Below are positions 17,420 to 25,825 of a stretch of DNA of 64,000 bases, in pieces. The DNA comes from Streptomyces sp. MZ04. Lineage in GTDB: Bacteria; Actinomycetota; Actinomycetes; Streptomycetales; Streptomycetaceae. The notes beneath the pieces were generated by a model. The model was not told the DNA's origin. It saw only the letters and a program-made list of their open reading frames with translations, and did no database searches. Every line of letters begins with the position of its first letter. The stretch's first letter is position 1. A program made the translations under genes and the position numbers. The DNA is taken from NCBI RefSeq assembly GCF_004684775.1, contig NZ_SRIC01000008.1:1-64000 (forward strand), read 5' to 3'.

Positions 17420-18851
17420 CGACGACGGCCGAACGGCCGCCCCCGACACCGGCCTGCTGTCGCCCGTGCGAGCCGGCACCCGGATCGAGGCGCTGCTCGA
17501 CGACCGGGCCTGGCTGCAGGGACTGCTCGACGCCGAGGCGGCGCTGGCCAGGGCGCAGGCCGGCCTGCGGCAGATACCGCAGTGGGCCGCGGCCGCGATC
17601 GGCGCCGCCGCCCACTGCGAACGCTTCGACATCCCGGCCCTGGCGGTGCGTTCGCGCGAGGCCGCCAATCCCGTGGTGGCCCTAGTCCAGGACCTCGCCG
17701 CCGAGGTCGCGAAGTCCGATGTGGCCGCGGCCGAGTACGTCCATCGGGGCTCTACCAGCCAGGACATTCTCGACACCGGCGTGATGCTCGTGTCGGCCCG
17801 CGCGCTGCACGTGATCGAGGACGATCTCCGGCGCGTCACGACGGCCCTGGCCGGCCTCGCGGAGCGGCACCGTGACACCCCCATGGCCGCCCGCACCCTG
17901 ACCCAGCACGCGGTGCCCACCACCTTCGGGCTGAAGGCAGCGGGCTGGCTGCTGCTGGTGCACGGTGCCGCCGACCGGGTACGGCAGCTGCGTCTGGGAG
18001 GCCTTCCCGTGCAACTCGGCGGGGCGGCAGGGACGTTGGCGGGATACGCCGAGTACGCCGGGCTCGACCAGCCGGATGCCACGGGGTCCGCCGGCGGGCT
18101 CGCGGGCCGACTCGGTGCGGCTTTCGCCAGGGAGACCGGTCTGGCCGATGCGGTGTTGCCCTGGCATACGCGGCGTACGCCGCTCGCGGACCTGGGCGCG
18201 GTGCTCGCGCTGGTGAGCGGGGCACTGGGGAAGATCGCCGTCGATGTGCAGTCCATGACCAGAACCGAGGTCGCGGAGGTGGCCGAGCCGGCCGCGGTCG
18301 GCCGGGGGGCCTCCTCGGCCATGCCGCACAAGCGCAACCCGGTCCTCGCCACCCTGATCCGCGCCGCCGCGATGCAAGTGCCGCTGCTCGCGACGAACCT
18401 CGCCCAGTGCATGCTCGCCGAGGACGAGCGGTCGGCCGGTGCCTGGCACGCCGAATGGCAGCCGCTCCGGGAATGCCTGAGGCTGACCGGCGGCGCCGCG
18501 GCCACGGCCGCCGAACTGCTCGACGGAATCGAGATCTTCCCGGAGCGCATGCGGGCGAACCTGGAACGCACCGGCAGCCTGGTGGTGTCCGAGCGCCTTG
18601 CGGCCGTGCTGGCGCCGGTCATCGGCAGGACGGAGGCGAAAGCCCTGCTGTCGGCGGCCTCCGCGGAAGCGGCCGACACCGGAAAGCCGCTGGGTACGGT
18701 GCTTGCCGACCGACCCCAGACGGCCGACCGCTGGTCGGAGAAGGAACTGACCGCACTGCTCGACCCGGTGAACTACCTGGGCGCGGCACCGGAACTCGTC
18801 GACCGGGCCGTACGGGTGTACCGTACGGCGGCCCTTGCTGAATCGCCATGA
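17412..18851 (+). CDS. CreD-like nitrosuccinate lyase (fumarase/ASL superfamily)
   Basis: 479 aa, ATG at 17412. Superfamily motifs are HRGSTSQDILDT near residue 111, TLTQHAVPTTFG and the signature GRGASSAMPHKRNP near residue 298. Generic annotation would call it 3-carboxy-cis,cis-muconate cycloisomerase. Pairing with the CreE-like flavoenzyme makes nitrosuccinate lyase, releasing nitrous acid and fumarate, the better reading. It ends the left operon (8585-18851). A second, different lyase of the same superfamily is at 38705. Confidence 0.8.
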   Translation: MVDDDGRTAAPDTGLLSPVRAGTRIEALLDDRAWLQGLLDAEAALARAQAGLRQIPQWAAAAIGAAAHCERFDIPALAVRSREAANPVVALVQDLAAEVAKSDVAAAEYVHRGSTSQDILDTGVMLVSARALHVIEDDLRRVTTALAGLAERHRDTPMAARTLTQHAVPTTFGLKAAGWLLLVHGAADRVRQLRLGGLPVQLGGAAGTLAGYAEYAGLDQPDATGSAGGLAGRLGAAFARETGLADAVLPWHTRRTPLADLGAVLALVSGALGKIAVDVQSMTRTEVAEVAEPAAVGRGASSAMPHKRNPVLATLIRAAAMQVPLLATNLAQCMLAEDERSAGAWHAEWQPLRECLRLTGGAAATAAELLDGIEIFPERMRANLERTGSLVVSERLAAVLAPVIGRTEAKALLSAASAEAADTGKPLGTVLADRPQTADRWSEKELTALLDPVNYLGAAPELVDRAVRVYRTAALAESP

Positions 18852-18943
18852 AATAGATGTGAATCGGCGGCGGAATATCTTGCTCCAACGGCGGAATATC
18901 CGGCTCCCATTCGGTAATTGATTCAACGGTTGATCTCTTGACC

Positions 18944-18966
18944 CCCTACCAACCTCGCTAGTAGGG
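18944..18966. promoter_or_regulatory. Inverted repeat before the strR-like gene
   Basis: CCCTAC and GTAGGG form a 6-bp inverted repeat with an 11-base spacer, about 70 bases before the regulator start. The 11-base spacing equals that of the StrR-type sites but the arms are different. It may be the binding site of another regulator or a weak hairpin. The remaining bases from 18852 to 19036 hold a direct repeat of CGGCGGAATATC (18864 and 18889 region) and nothing else clear. Confidence 0.35.
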
Positions 18967-19036
18967 TTCGGGAAGCACGCTCGAGGGCTCTCTAGTTAAA
19001 TCCGGAAAACCATCGTGGTGTAGGGGGAAGCTACAA

Positions 19037-20119
19037 ATGCCCGATCTCCGGGTCAAGTCAAATTCCCGTGTGTCGACGGAAGTCGAACTCGCCAGTAAGG
19101 ATCTCGTCGGCCCGGTACAGGAGTCGCTGGATGTCTACGGCAACGGATCACTGGACCGATGTCCTGTGGTCTGGGTACGTATTGATTCCCTCGTTCTCGA
19201 GGGGTCTCCGCGTCAGGCAGGTGAAGACGAGAACCACACGCGCCTGCTTGCCGAGTCCGGCAATGCGCTTCCGTCGATAATCGTGCATCGGCCCACGATG
19301 CGGGTGATCGATGGAATGCATCGGGTTCAGGCGGCGTTACTGAACGGGAAGGAAGAGATATCTGCGCGTCTATTGGAGTGTGACGAGCGCGTCGCGTTCG
19401 TGCTCGCGGTACAGGCAAACATCACGCACGGTCTGCCGCTTTCGCACTCCGATCGAAAACTGGCCGCCGAGCGGATCATCGCATCCAATCCGCAGTGGTC
19501 GGACCGGGCGGTGGCGGCCGCAAGTGGTCTGTCCGACAAGACAGTTGCCCGAATCCGCGCCCAAGCGGCCGCCGATTCACCGGAGTCGGGAACGCGTCTC
19601 GGCCGCGACGGTCGTCGGCGGCCCGTCGACAGCGCGGACAGGCGCCGATTGGCCGCGGCGATGATCCGGGAACAGCCGGGCGCGGGAAATCGTGAAATCG
19701 CCCGGGTGGCCGGTCTTTCCCCGGCAACCGTCCGTGATGTGCGTCATCGCACGATGCTCGGTGAAGACCCGGTGCCCGCACGCTACCGGCAGGACGACCA
19801 GGCGTCGCAGGAGCCGTCCGGGCCGCAGCGGAGACTGGTGCCCAGCCGTCCGGGATCCAGGACTCCCGTTGTCCATATGGCCGCGATTCTGGGCCGGCTG
19901 CGCAGCGATCCCGCTCTGCGGATGAACGACACCGGGCGGCACATACTGCGCTGGCTGCATCACCACACGATCAATCCTGGCGAGATGCAGTACTTGGGGC
20001 ACCATCTGCCTGATCACTGGACCAACTGCGTCGCGGATCTCGCGCGAGGCTACGCGACGGCGTGGGGCGACCTGGCCGAGCAACTCGACAAACGCTCTTC
20101 CCGCACGCCTCTGCGCTGA
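19037..20119 (+). CDS. StrR/NovG-family cluster activator (ParB-like plus HTH)
   Basis: 360 aa with a GGGGGAAG ribosome binding site. A ParB/Srx-like N-terminal domain contains VRIDSLVLEGSPRQAGED near residue 47 and RVIDGMHRVQAA near residue 94. It is followed by LAVQANITHGLPLSHSDRK and a helix-turn-helix at NPQWSDRAVAAASGLSDKTVARI, with a second HTH-like stretch near residue 225. This order is diagnostic of pathway-specific activators such as StrR, NovG and Tei15. These bind GTTCRACTG-N11-CRGTYGAAC, and matching sites occur at 8431, 29562, 38563, 43861, 54377 and 55607 here. It is therefore the likely master activator of the whole cluster. Confidence 0.92.
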   Translation: MPDLRVKSNSRVSTEVELASKDLVGPVQESLDVYGNGSLDRCPVVWVRIDSLVLEGSPRQAGEDENHTRLLAESGNALPSIIVHRPTMRVIDGMHRVQAALLNGKEEISARLLECDERVAFVLAVQANITHGLPLSHSDRKLAAERIIASNPQWSDRAVAAASGLSDKTVARIRAQAAADSPESGTRLGRDGRRRPVDSADRRRLAAAMIREQPGAGNREIARVAGLSPATVRDVRHRTMLGEDPVPARYRQDDQASQEPSGPQRRLVPSRPGSRTPVVHMAAILGRLRSDPALRMNDTGRHILRWLHHHTINPGEMQYLGHHLPDHWTNCVADLARGYATAWGDLAEQLDKRSSRTPLR

Positions 20120-20251
20120 CGGGCTCCTCCTCGCTGACGGGCTCCTCTGCACCGACGGGCGCGGGACTTCATTCTCTGCTCCAGCGCCGTGTCCGTTGTC
20201 GCCTCTGGGCGACGGGCACGGCACTGTCGTGTGTCCGGGCTCGGGTTCGGC

Positions 20252-20989
20252 TCACCGTCCGCGCGGATCGAAGCCGAAGGGCAGTTCGAGGCGGTGACTG
20301 CGCATCAGCTCCTCGTCGCCGAGCAGCTCGCCGGTGGGGCCGTCGGCCACGATCAGGCCCTGGCTGAGGATCACCGAGCGGGGGCAGAGCTCCAGGGCGT
20401 ACGGGAGATCGTGAGTGATCATGAGAACGGTGACATCGAGGGAGCGCAGGATGTCGGCCAGTTCACGCCGGGAGGCGGGGTCGAGGTTGGAGGAGGGCTC
20501 GTCGAGCACCAGGATCTCGGGTTCCATGGCAAGCACGGTGGCCACCGCGACCCTGCGGCGCTGCCCGAAGGAGAGATGGTGCGGCGGCCGGTCCACGAAC
20601 TCGGCCATGCCCACCTGAGCGAGCGCCTTGTCGACCCGCGCCTCCAGCTCGGGGCCGCGCAACCCGCTGGTCGCGGGCCCGAAGGCCACGTCCTCGCGGA
20701 CGGTGGGCATGAAGAGCTGGTCGTCGGGGTCCTGGAAGACGATTCCGACACGGCGGCGGATCTCGGCGAGATGCTTTTTCCCGACCGCGAGGCCGCCCAC
20801 GTGGACCGTGCCGGTGCCGCCGCCGAGGATGCCGTTGAGGTGGAGGACCAACGTGGTCTTGCCGGCGCCGTTCGGACCGAGCAGGGCGACCCGTTCCCCC
20901 TGCTCCACGGCGAGATCGACGCCGAACAGGGCCTGGTGGCCGTCGGGATAGGCGTACGCGAGGCCGGAGACGTCGAGGGTGCGCGTCAT
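20252..20989 (-). CDS. cbiO: ECF-type Ni/Co transporter ATPase (CbiO/NikO-like)
   Basis: 245 aa, ATG at 20989 overlapping the CbiQ stop (ATGA). Walker A is GPNGAGKTT near residue 37, followed by the Q-loop [22 protein letters not shown] typical of CbiO, the signature [12 protein letters not shown] and Walker [14 protein letters not shown]. It energises metal import by the CbiM/CbiQ complex encoded upstream. Nickel rather than cobalt is favoured by the Nur-like box upstream of cbiM and the lar genes in the window. The 132 bases to the convergent strR-like gene hold only imperfect CTGACGGGCTCCTC direct repeats. Confidence 0.9.
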   Translation of the reverse strand: MTRTLDVSGLAYAYPDGHQALFGVDLAVEQGERVALLGPNGAGKTTLVLHLNGILGGGTGTVHVGGLAVGKKHLAEIRRRVGIVFQDPDDQLFMPTVREDVAFGPATSGLRGPELEARVDKALAQVGMAEFVDRPPHHLSFGQRRRVAVATVLAMEPEILVLDEPSSNLDPASRRELADILRSLDVTVLMITHDLPYALELCPRSVILSQGLIVADGPTGELLGDEELMRSHRLELPFGFDPRGR

Positions 20990-21750
20990 ACGAAGGACCA
21001 TCCCAGCAGACAGACGGCGAGCGCCGTCAGGGGCAGTGCGGCCGCGTGCGACCACTGGGCGCGGGTCCCGGTCACCTCGTCGATGACCGGCATGGACCCG
21101 GTGTAGCCGCGGCTGAGCATCGCCAGATGTACGCGCTCACCGCGTTCGTAGGAGCGGATGAACAGGGCGCCGGCGGACTTCGCGAGCACTCCCCAACTGC
21201 GCGGGCCGCGCGCCTCGAAGCCGCGGGACTCGCGAGCGATGCGCATCCGCCGCAGCTCTGCGGTGATCACCTCCCCGTAACGGAGCATGAAGGAGGCGAT
21301 CTGTACCAGGAGGGGTGGCATCCGCAGCCGCTGCAGGCCGAGCAGCACTTCACGCAGTTCGGTGGTGGCGGCAAGCAGTACGGAGGCGGCGACGCCGAGG
21401 GTGCCCTTGGCCAGGATGTTCCAGGCCCCCCACAGACCGGACTCGCTGAGGGACAGGCCGAGGACGTCGGTGCGTGGTCCCTCTGCCACGAAGGGCAGCA
21501 GCAGGGCGAACGCCACGAAGGGCACTTCCACGGCAAGCCGCTTGAGCACAAAGAGCACGGGGGTCCGGGCCGCTCGTGCGACCGCGCCGATCAGCAGTGC
21601 GTACCCGCCGAACGCCCAGACCGCCTCGCGGGGGGTGGCCACCACGACCAGGACGAAGCCGAAGACAGCGGCGAGTTTGCAATGCGGTGGCAGCCGGTGC
21701 ACGGCGGAATGCCCGTGCCGGTAGAGCTGGTGTGTGTGGCCTGCTCCCAT
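20986..21750 (-). CDS. cbiQ: ECF-type Ni/Co transporter transmembrane T component (CbiQ-like)
   Basis: 254 aa with about five hydrophobic segments. The T-component coupling helices are visible at RMRIARESRGFEARG near residue 167 and in the SYERGERVHLAMLSRGY region near 205. It starts 3 bases after the cbiM stop and overlaps cbiO by 4 bases, so the three genes are one operon. It couples the ATPase to the substrate-binding CbiM. Confidence 0.88.
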   Translation of the reverse strand: MGAGHTHQLYRHGHSAVHRLPPHCKLAAVFGFVLVVVATPREAVWAFGGYALLIGAVARAARTPVLFVLKRLAVEVPFVAFALLLPFVAEGPRTDVLGLSLSESGLWGAWNILAKGTLGVAASVLLAATTELREVLLGLQRLRMPPLLVQIASFMLRYGEVITAELRRMRIARESRGFEARGPRSWGVLAKSAGALFIRSYERGERVHLAMLSRGYTGSMPVIDEVTGTRAQWSHAAALPLTALAVCLLGWSFV

Positions 21751-21753
21751 GGC

Positions 21754-22950
21754 TCAGGGCACCTCCTGGTCGACAGCGGTCACAGCGGTCACAGCGGTCA
21801 CAGCGGTCACAGCGGTCACAGCGGTCACAGCGGTGACAGCGGCGCGCTCAGGCTCGGAGGGCTGAGCGGCGGACCTGCGGCGGCGCACCACGATGAAGAC
21901 GCCGGTGCCGACGGCGAGGGTCGTACCCACCCCGATGACGCCGGCCAGGCTCCGCGAGATCCCGTCGTCGTCGCTGTCCTTGCTGCCGTATCCGGCGAGC
22001 GGCGAATCCTTGGTCCCGGAGTCCTTCTGCTTCTCGTCGAAGCCCTGGTCGCCGGCGACCTTCTGCAGCCCGTCGGGAGCGTCGGAGGCGTAGTAGCTGA
22101 CGACTCCGGCGAGCGCGAGGGAGGCCGCAACCCCCAGTGCCCACAGCCAGCGCTTGGCACGGCCGGGGCGGGCAGGCGCCGCCTCGGGTACGGGGGCGCG
22201 TACAGCGGGTACGGGCGGCGCCGGGCGGCCGGGGAGGGTCACCGCCGCGTTGCGCAGCTCAAGTCGGCGCCGCAGGCCCTGCGCGCCGTGCACCAGGTCC
22301 GGTCGGACCGCGGCCACGGAGCCCACGGTCAGCATCGTGATCGCGGCCTCGCCGAGGCCGATCAGCAGGTGGACGCCGACCATGGCGGTGGCCACCTTGG
22401 CCACGGACACATCCGCCGTGCCGCCCAGCGCGTACAGACAGGTGAAGGCTGCCGCCGCGGCCGGCACCGAGACGAATGCCGCGATGAAGGACGAGGCGCC
22501 GAGCGTGGTGCGCCGCCCGCGAGGCAGCAGCCGCAGCAGCACACGGAAGACGACCTGCGAGACGACGACGGTGACCACACCCATCAACGTGATGTTGATG
22601 CCGAGGGCGGTGAGGCCGCCGTCGGCGAAGAGCAGTCCCTGCACAAGCAGCACCACGGAGATGACGAGCACGGCCGTGTACGGGCCGACCAGGATGGTGG
22701 CGAGGGCCCCGCCGAGCAGATGGCCGCTGGTGCCGGCGCCGACCGGGAAGTTGAGCATCTGTACGGCGAAGATGAAGGCGGCGACCAGGCCGGCGAGCGG
22801 GGCGGTGCGCTCGGCCCCGGCTCCGGATGCGTCGGCCTCCCCGGCGATCTCCCGCCGAGCGCCGCGCAGGCTGACCGCCACGGCTGCCGCCGCCACGACC
22901 CCGGCTCCCACCGAGACCGGCGCGTCAATGAATCCATCGGGTACATGCAT
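21754..22950 (-). CDS. cbiM: Ni/Co ECF transporter S component, CbiM plus CbiN-like tail
   Basis: 398 aa. The N-terminus MHVPDGFIDAP is the hallmark of CbiM/NikM, whose His2 and free amino group bind the metal. About seven membrane segments follow to roughly residue 215. The C-terminal part has a PDGLQKVAGDQGF stretch (PDGLE/CbiN-like) and a final helix at GVIGVGTTLAVGTGVFIVV, so the M and N functions are fused. The extreme C-terminus is a repetitive Thr-Ala-Val tail encoded by a 9-bp repeat. A Nur-like box lies 67 bases upstream of the start. Confidence 0.9.
   Translation of the reverse strand: MHVPDGFIDAPVSVGAGVVAAAAVAVSLRGARREIAGEADASGAGAERTAPLAGLVAAFIFAVQMLNFPVGAGTSGHLLGGALATILVGPYTAVLVISVVLLVQGLLFADGGLTALGINITLMGVVTVVVSQVVFRVLLRLLPRGRRTTLGASSFIAAFVSVPAAAAAFTCLYALGGTADVSVAKVATAMVGVHLLIGLGEAAITMLTVGSVAAVRPDLVHGAQGLRRRLELRNAAVTLPGRPAPPVPAVRAPVPEAAPARPGRAKRWLWALGVAASLALAGVVSYYASDAPDGLQKVAGDQGFDEKQKDSGTKDSPLAGYGSKDSDDDGISRSLAGVIGVGTTLAVGTGVFIVVRRRRSAAQPSEPERAAVTAVTAVTAVTAVTAVTAVTAVDQEVP
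21773..21844. repeat. 9-bp tandem repeat in the cbiM 3' end
   Basis: About eight head-to-tail copies of ACAGCGGTC encode (Thr-Ala-Val)n in frame at the C-terminus of CbiM, a few codons before the stop. Because the unit is three codons, copy-number change would not break the gene. The tail follows the last membrane helix and an RRRR stretch, so it should be cytoplasmic. Slippage-prone. Confidence 0.9.
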
Positions 22951-23016
22951 AGGGCGTATACCTCCCTGCCGGCTGACCGCTGCGGGCCGACCGCGCTGCC
23001 CGAAGGTAACCAGTTA

Positions 23017-23033
23017 TTGCGAACAAGCCGCAA
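23017..23033. promoter_or_regulatory. Nur-like (nickel uptake regulator) box
   Basis: TTGCGA-ACAAG-CCGCAA has the 6-5-6 layout and the TTGC...GCAA ends of the Streptomyces coelicolor Nur box (tTGCaa-N5-ttGCAA). It lies 67 bases before the cbiM ATG in the 191-base upstream region. Nur is a Fur-family repressor that blocks nickel uptake when nickel is ample. No cobalamin riboswitch features are visible here, which also argues for nickel. Confidence 0.6.
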
Positions 23034-23081
23034 TGGCATGGAAGTTGCCACAAGGCGCGGAGCGCGCGCCGTGCCCGGGGC

Positions 23082-23110
23082 GGGCAACCGCGCATTCTCC
23101 GCGGTCGGAC
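23082..23110. promoter_or_regulatory. Weak StrR-type site before cbiM
   Basis: GGGCAACCG, an 11-base spacer (CGCATTCTCCG) and CGGTCGGAC. The right arm matches CRGTYGAAC in 8 of 9 positions and the left arm matches GTTCRACTG in 6 of 9. The spacer shares the CG...TCCG ends of the stronger sites. It is 132 bases from the cbiM start, similar to the distances at the other operons. Confidence 0.4.
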
Positions 23111-23141
23111 ACCGTGCCCGCCGGGGAGTTGCCGCCGGCGG

Positions 23142-23339
23142 TCAATTGCGGTCGCGGTCCTCGAGTTCGGCCCGCCACAGCACCTCATCGGGGGTCAGCC
23201 GCACCTGCCGCGTCGGCGGCTCGGGCGGCATCCCCAGCGTGGAGAAGCCGAAGGAGGTCGCAGCCTCCCGGACCGCCCGCGCCATCCGGCAGGCCGCGTC
23301 ACCGACGATGTGCAGAACCCGCCTCACACCCCAGATCAC
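23142..23339 (-). CDS. Small hypothetical protein coupled to plsC-like gene
   Basis: 65 aa. The GTG at 23339 overlaps the TGA of the acyltransferase gene (GTGA), the same arrangement as the other junctions in this operon, which supports it as a real gene. The N-terminal half is amphipathic and basic (VRRVLHIVGDAACRMARAVREA) and the C-terminal half is polar. There is no recognised domain and no membrane segment long enough to span. It is the last gene of the five-gene operon. Confidence 0.5.
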   Translation of the reverse strand: MIWGVRRVLHIVGDAACRMARAVREAATSFGFSTLGMPPEPPTRQVRLTPDEVLWRAELEDRDRN

Positions 23340-24241
23340 TTCCCCGGGTCCCGCAGCGGCCTGCCGGCCTCCCAGACGCGCCGCCACGAAGCGGCCTGAG
23401 GCGGTCCCTTCGGACCGGCGAGCGACGCCGGTTCGTCCTGGCGCAGCGCGCCGTACCAGCCGAGCTCCTCCTCGTTCCACAATCGCGCGATGGCCGACGC
23501 AAGACGGGAGTTGAAGGCGCGCGCGCTCTCGCCCGGCTCCGGCCGCAGCGGCCGCCCGAAGCGGACCGATACCCGGGGTCGCCCCGGTACCGGCCAGCCG
23601 CGGCCGCGGGGCATGGCGGCGAACGAGCCGCGGATCGCGACAGGGACTGCCGGGATGTCGAACGCGCAGCACAGATAGGCGCTGCCGGCCTGGACCCGGT
23701 TCATCCAGCCGTCCGCCGATCTGGTGCCCTCGGGGAAGAGCAGCAAGTTCCAGCCGTCCTTGACCAGTTCGGGCGCGAGACTCTTCAAGCGCGTGGATCC
23801 CCTGCGCTCCACCGGGAACCCATTGATCACCAGGGCGGTCACGAAGCCGCGCCAGCGGGAGTCGAAGAAGTAGTCGGCGGCGGCCCCCACCGCGGTGCGG
23901 CGCGCGTATCGCGGCGGCAGCGCGCCGAGTACGAGCGGTGTGTCCAGATGGCTCGCGTGGTTGGCGACGAAGACCACGGGGCCGCGCAGCGCGTCGAGGT
24001 GCTCAAGACCTTCCACATCCGGGTCGCACACCGCCCAGGCCGTGGGCTTCAACAGCCCGCGCTGCAGGCCGTGGCGCACCGCGCCGGCCAGTGGCGTGCG
24101 CGCCCAGGCGGTGGCGAACTGTCGGCGCCTCGGCGGATTGCGGAAGGGCTCGGCCGAACGCGGTACGCGGGCCCGGCCGCGCCAGTCCCGGCCCTGGGCG
24201 AGCAGCCGGACCACACCGGTCAGCTTCTCCCCGCGGCTCAT
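23336..24241 (-). CDS. PlsC-like acyltransferase (AGPAT family)
   Basis: 301 aa. The HX4D catalytic motif is NHASHLD near residue 99, and the second signature FPEGTRSADGW follows near residue 166. Family members acylate lysophosphatidate, but cluster-borne copies may acylate other hydroxyls. The start overlaps the LarA-like stop by 4 bases. Placement after a fatty-acyl-reductase-like fusion and an alcohol dehydrogenase suggests handling of an acyl chain or an alcohol product of that operon. The precise acceptor is unknown. Confidence 0.85.
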   Translation of the reverse strand: MSRGEKLTGVVRLLAQGRDWRGRARVPRSAEPFRNPPRRRQFATAWARTPLAGAVRHGLQRGLLKPTAWAVCDPDVEGLEHLDALRGPVVFVANHASHLDTPLVLGALPPRYARRTAVGAAADYFFDSRWRGFVTALVINGFPVERRGSTRLKSLAPELVKDGWNLLLFPEGTRSADGWMNRVQAGSAYLCCAFDIPAVPVAIRGSFAAMPRGRGWPVPGRPRVSVRFGRPLRPEPGESARAFNSRLASAIARLWNEEELGWYGALRQDEPASLAGPKGPPQAASWRRVWEAGRPLRDPGK

Positions 24242-25815
24242 CGGACGTCCGCCAGGGCGAGCGGAGGACTGTGGTGATACGTGATCGACGGGCTCGAACC
24301 GACCGTCTCCCGGGCCATCTCCAGAGCGTCACCCAGGGTGCTCGCGGTGCGGAAGCCGAGGCGGGACGCGCTGCGCCGCTCGGCACCGACGAAGATGACG
24401 TCGCCGAGGTGCTCCAGGGCATGGGCGCCCCAGTACCACATGTAGAGGGGATGAACCCCGTGGTAGGCATGGCTGGTCCGGTACAGATGGGTGTACCAGG
24501 GATCGGTCGCGAACTGCTCCTCGTACTTCCGCTCGATGACCGCGGGATCCTTGGTCGAGGCCAGCACCGACTCGTAGAAGTCGATGTAGCTCGGATGGTG
24601 CACCGGATGGAACTCCTCCGGCATCGGGTGGTAGAAGATCCCGACGCCGCCCTTACGGACGATCGGCTGGTTCCGGTAGAGGTTGAAGAAGTAGCCGAGT
24701 CCGAGGGACATCACGAGGATCGGGTTCATGATGGAGTTGACGTTGTAGGGGCAGATGAACGGCAGCCCCCAGATCCCGATGTCGCTCTGCCCGCCGACCT
24801 CGGTGAGCTGCTGCCGGTGCACCATCTCCAGCGTGTGCGGGTGCACTTGCGCCGGTGCCCCCGCGTTGACACCGGTCAGGCCGTACGGCGCATGGCTGCG
24901 CTGCCACACCTCGCGCCGCAGCCTGGGCGGGCTCAGCGAGTTGGCCTTGCGGAACGCCAGGTATCCGGCCTGGTCGGCCAGCGTCCACTCCCATTCCCGC
25001 TTGTTCATGAAGCCGACATGCGGGGGGTAGGAGTCGCCGTTCACTGTCGACTCGATGGTGAAGACCCGGACATTGCGGCCAAGGACCTCGGCCATCCGGT
25101 CGTACGAGTGGTGCATCGCGGAGTTCGGCGGATCGTTGAACGACCTGGAGTTCTGCAGCGTGTGCACATTGTGGTGATGACGCAGGCTTCGGTACGAGGC
25201 GAGACCCACCGCGACCGATTTGCTGCCACCGCTCATCCCGGTCAGGGTGATGTTCACGTACACGATCAGATCGCTCTCGGCCGCGCGCCGGTTGATCTCG
25301 ACCACCTCGCCGTGCCTGGTGGTGCCGAGCTCGGTCAGATGCGCGCGGTCCTCGGCGTCGTGGTTGCGCAGATGCGCCGGGAAGAAGGAGCGGAACACCC
25401 GGTCACCGACGGTCCGTTTGAGTTCGGCGGCCGTCATCCGGCGGTGCAGCGAGTTGGCGGCGAGGAGTTCGACATCGTCGACCCCGGCCCGCGCGGCCAG
25501 CTCAAGGACATGTTCGATGATGCGTTGCCGCACGTCCGGGGTGCGCATCTGGGGGAGCGGCAGCGACAGATCGTCGAAGACGATCGTCAGCCGCATCCCC
25601 GGCCGCAGCAACGTGGGCAGCGGGTCTTCGCCGTGCGGATGCAGCAGGGCACGGCGGATCGCGCCGTCGACGTCCTTCAGTCCCGGCAGCGAGTCCGGCG
25701 GATAGATCACCCGGGTGCCGAGTGGGAAGCGCTCAAGGCGCGCGCCCTCGCCCTCGTTGACGAGTAACGCCGGTGTCCGCTCGTCCACTTCGAGCACAAA
25801 GCCTGGTCGGCTCAC
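24238..25815 (-). CDS. LarA-like nickel-pincer-nucleotide enzyme (DUF2088)
   Basis: 525 aa, GTG start at 25815 after AGGGG, longer than Lactobacillus LarA (about 425). By hand alignment Lys199 in SGGSKSVAVGL corresponds to LarA Lys184, which holds the pincer cofactor. His215 in SLRHHHN corresponds to the nickel ligand His200, and His124 in NSLHRRMT to catalytic His108. The residue matching the second catalytic base His174 is Ile189. Cofactor binding therefore looks intact while one catalytic base is missing, so lactate racemisation is unlikely. The cofactor genes larE, larB and larC are at 62.4-64 kb and a metal importer is at 20-23 kb. The substrate is unknown; it shares an operon with a reductase and an alcohol dehydrogenase. 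Confidence 0.82.
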   Translation of the reverse strand: MSRPGFVLEVDERTPALLVNEGEGARLERFPLGTRVIYPPDSLPGLKDVDGAIRRALLHPHGEDPLPTLLRPGMRLTIVFDDLSLPLPQMRTPDVRQRIIEHVLELAARAGVDDVELLAANSLHRRMTAAELKRTVGDRVFRSFFPAHLRNHDAEDRAHLTELGTTRHGEVVEINRRAAESDLIVYVNITLTGMSGGSKSVAVGLASYRSLRHHHNVHTLQNSRSFNDPPNSAMHHSYDRMAEVLGRNVRVFTIESTVNGDSYPPHVGFMNKREWEWTLADQAGYLAFRKANSLSPPRLRREVWQRSHAPYGLTGVNAGAPAQVHPHTLEMVHRQQLTEVGGQSDIGIWGLPFICPYNVNSIMNPILVMSLGLGYFFNLYRNQPIVRKGGVGIFYHPMPEEFHPVHHPSYIDFYESVLASTKDPAVIERKYEEQFATDPWYTHLYRTSHAYHGVHPLYMWYWGAHALEHLGDVIFVGAERRSASRLGFRTASTLGDALEMARETVGSSPSITYHHSPPLALADVR

Positions 25816-25825
25816 GGTGACGCCC

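Noticed and set aside
20104-20160. Direct repeats of CTGACGGGCTCCTC after the strR-like gene as a regulatory element
   Set aside because: They are imperfect, lie at the 3' end of the gene between convergent genes and form no clear hairpin.
22951-23141. Cobalamin riboswitch before the CbiM-type importer
   Set aside because: I looked for the B12-box pattern and a fitting leader and saw none. The region instead has a Nur-like box, so nickel control is favoured.
24238-25815. True lactate racemase
   Set aside because: The second catalytic histidine is not at its expected place, the protein is about 100 residues longer, and the operon contains no lactate-utilisation gene.
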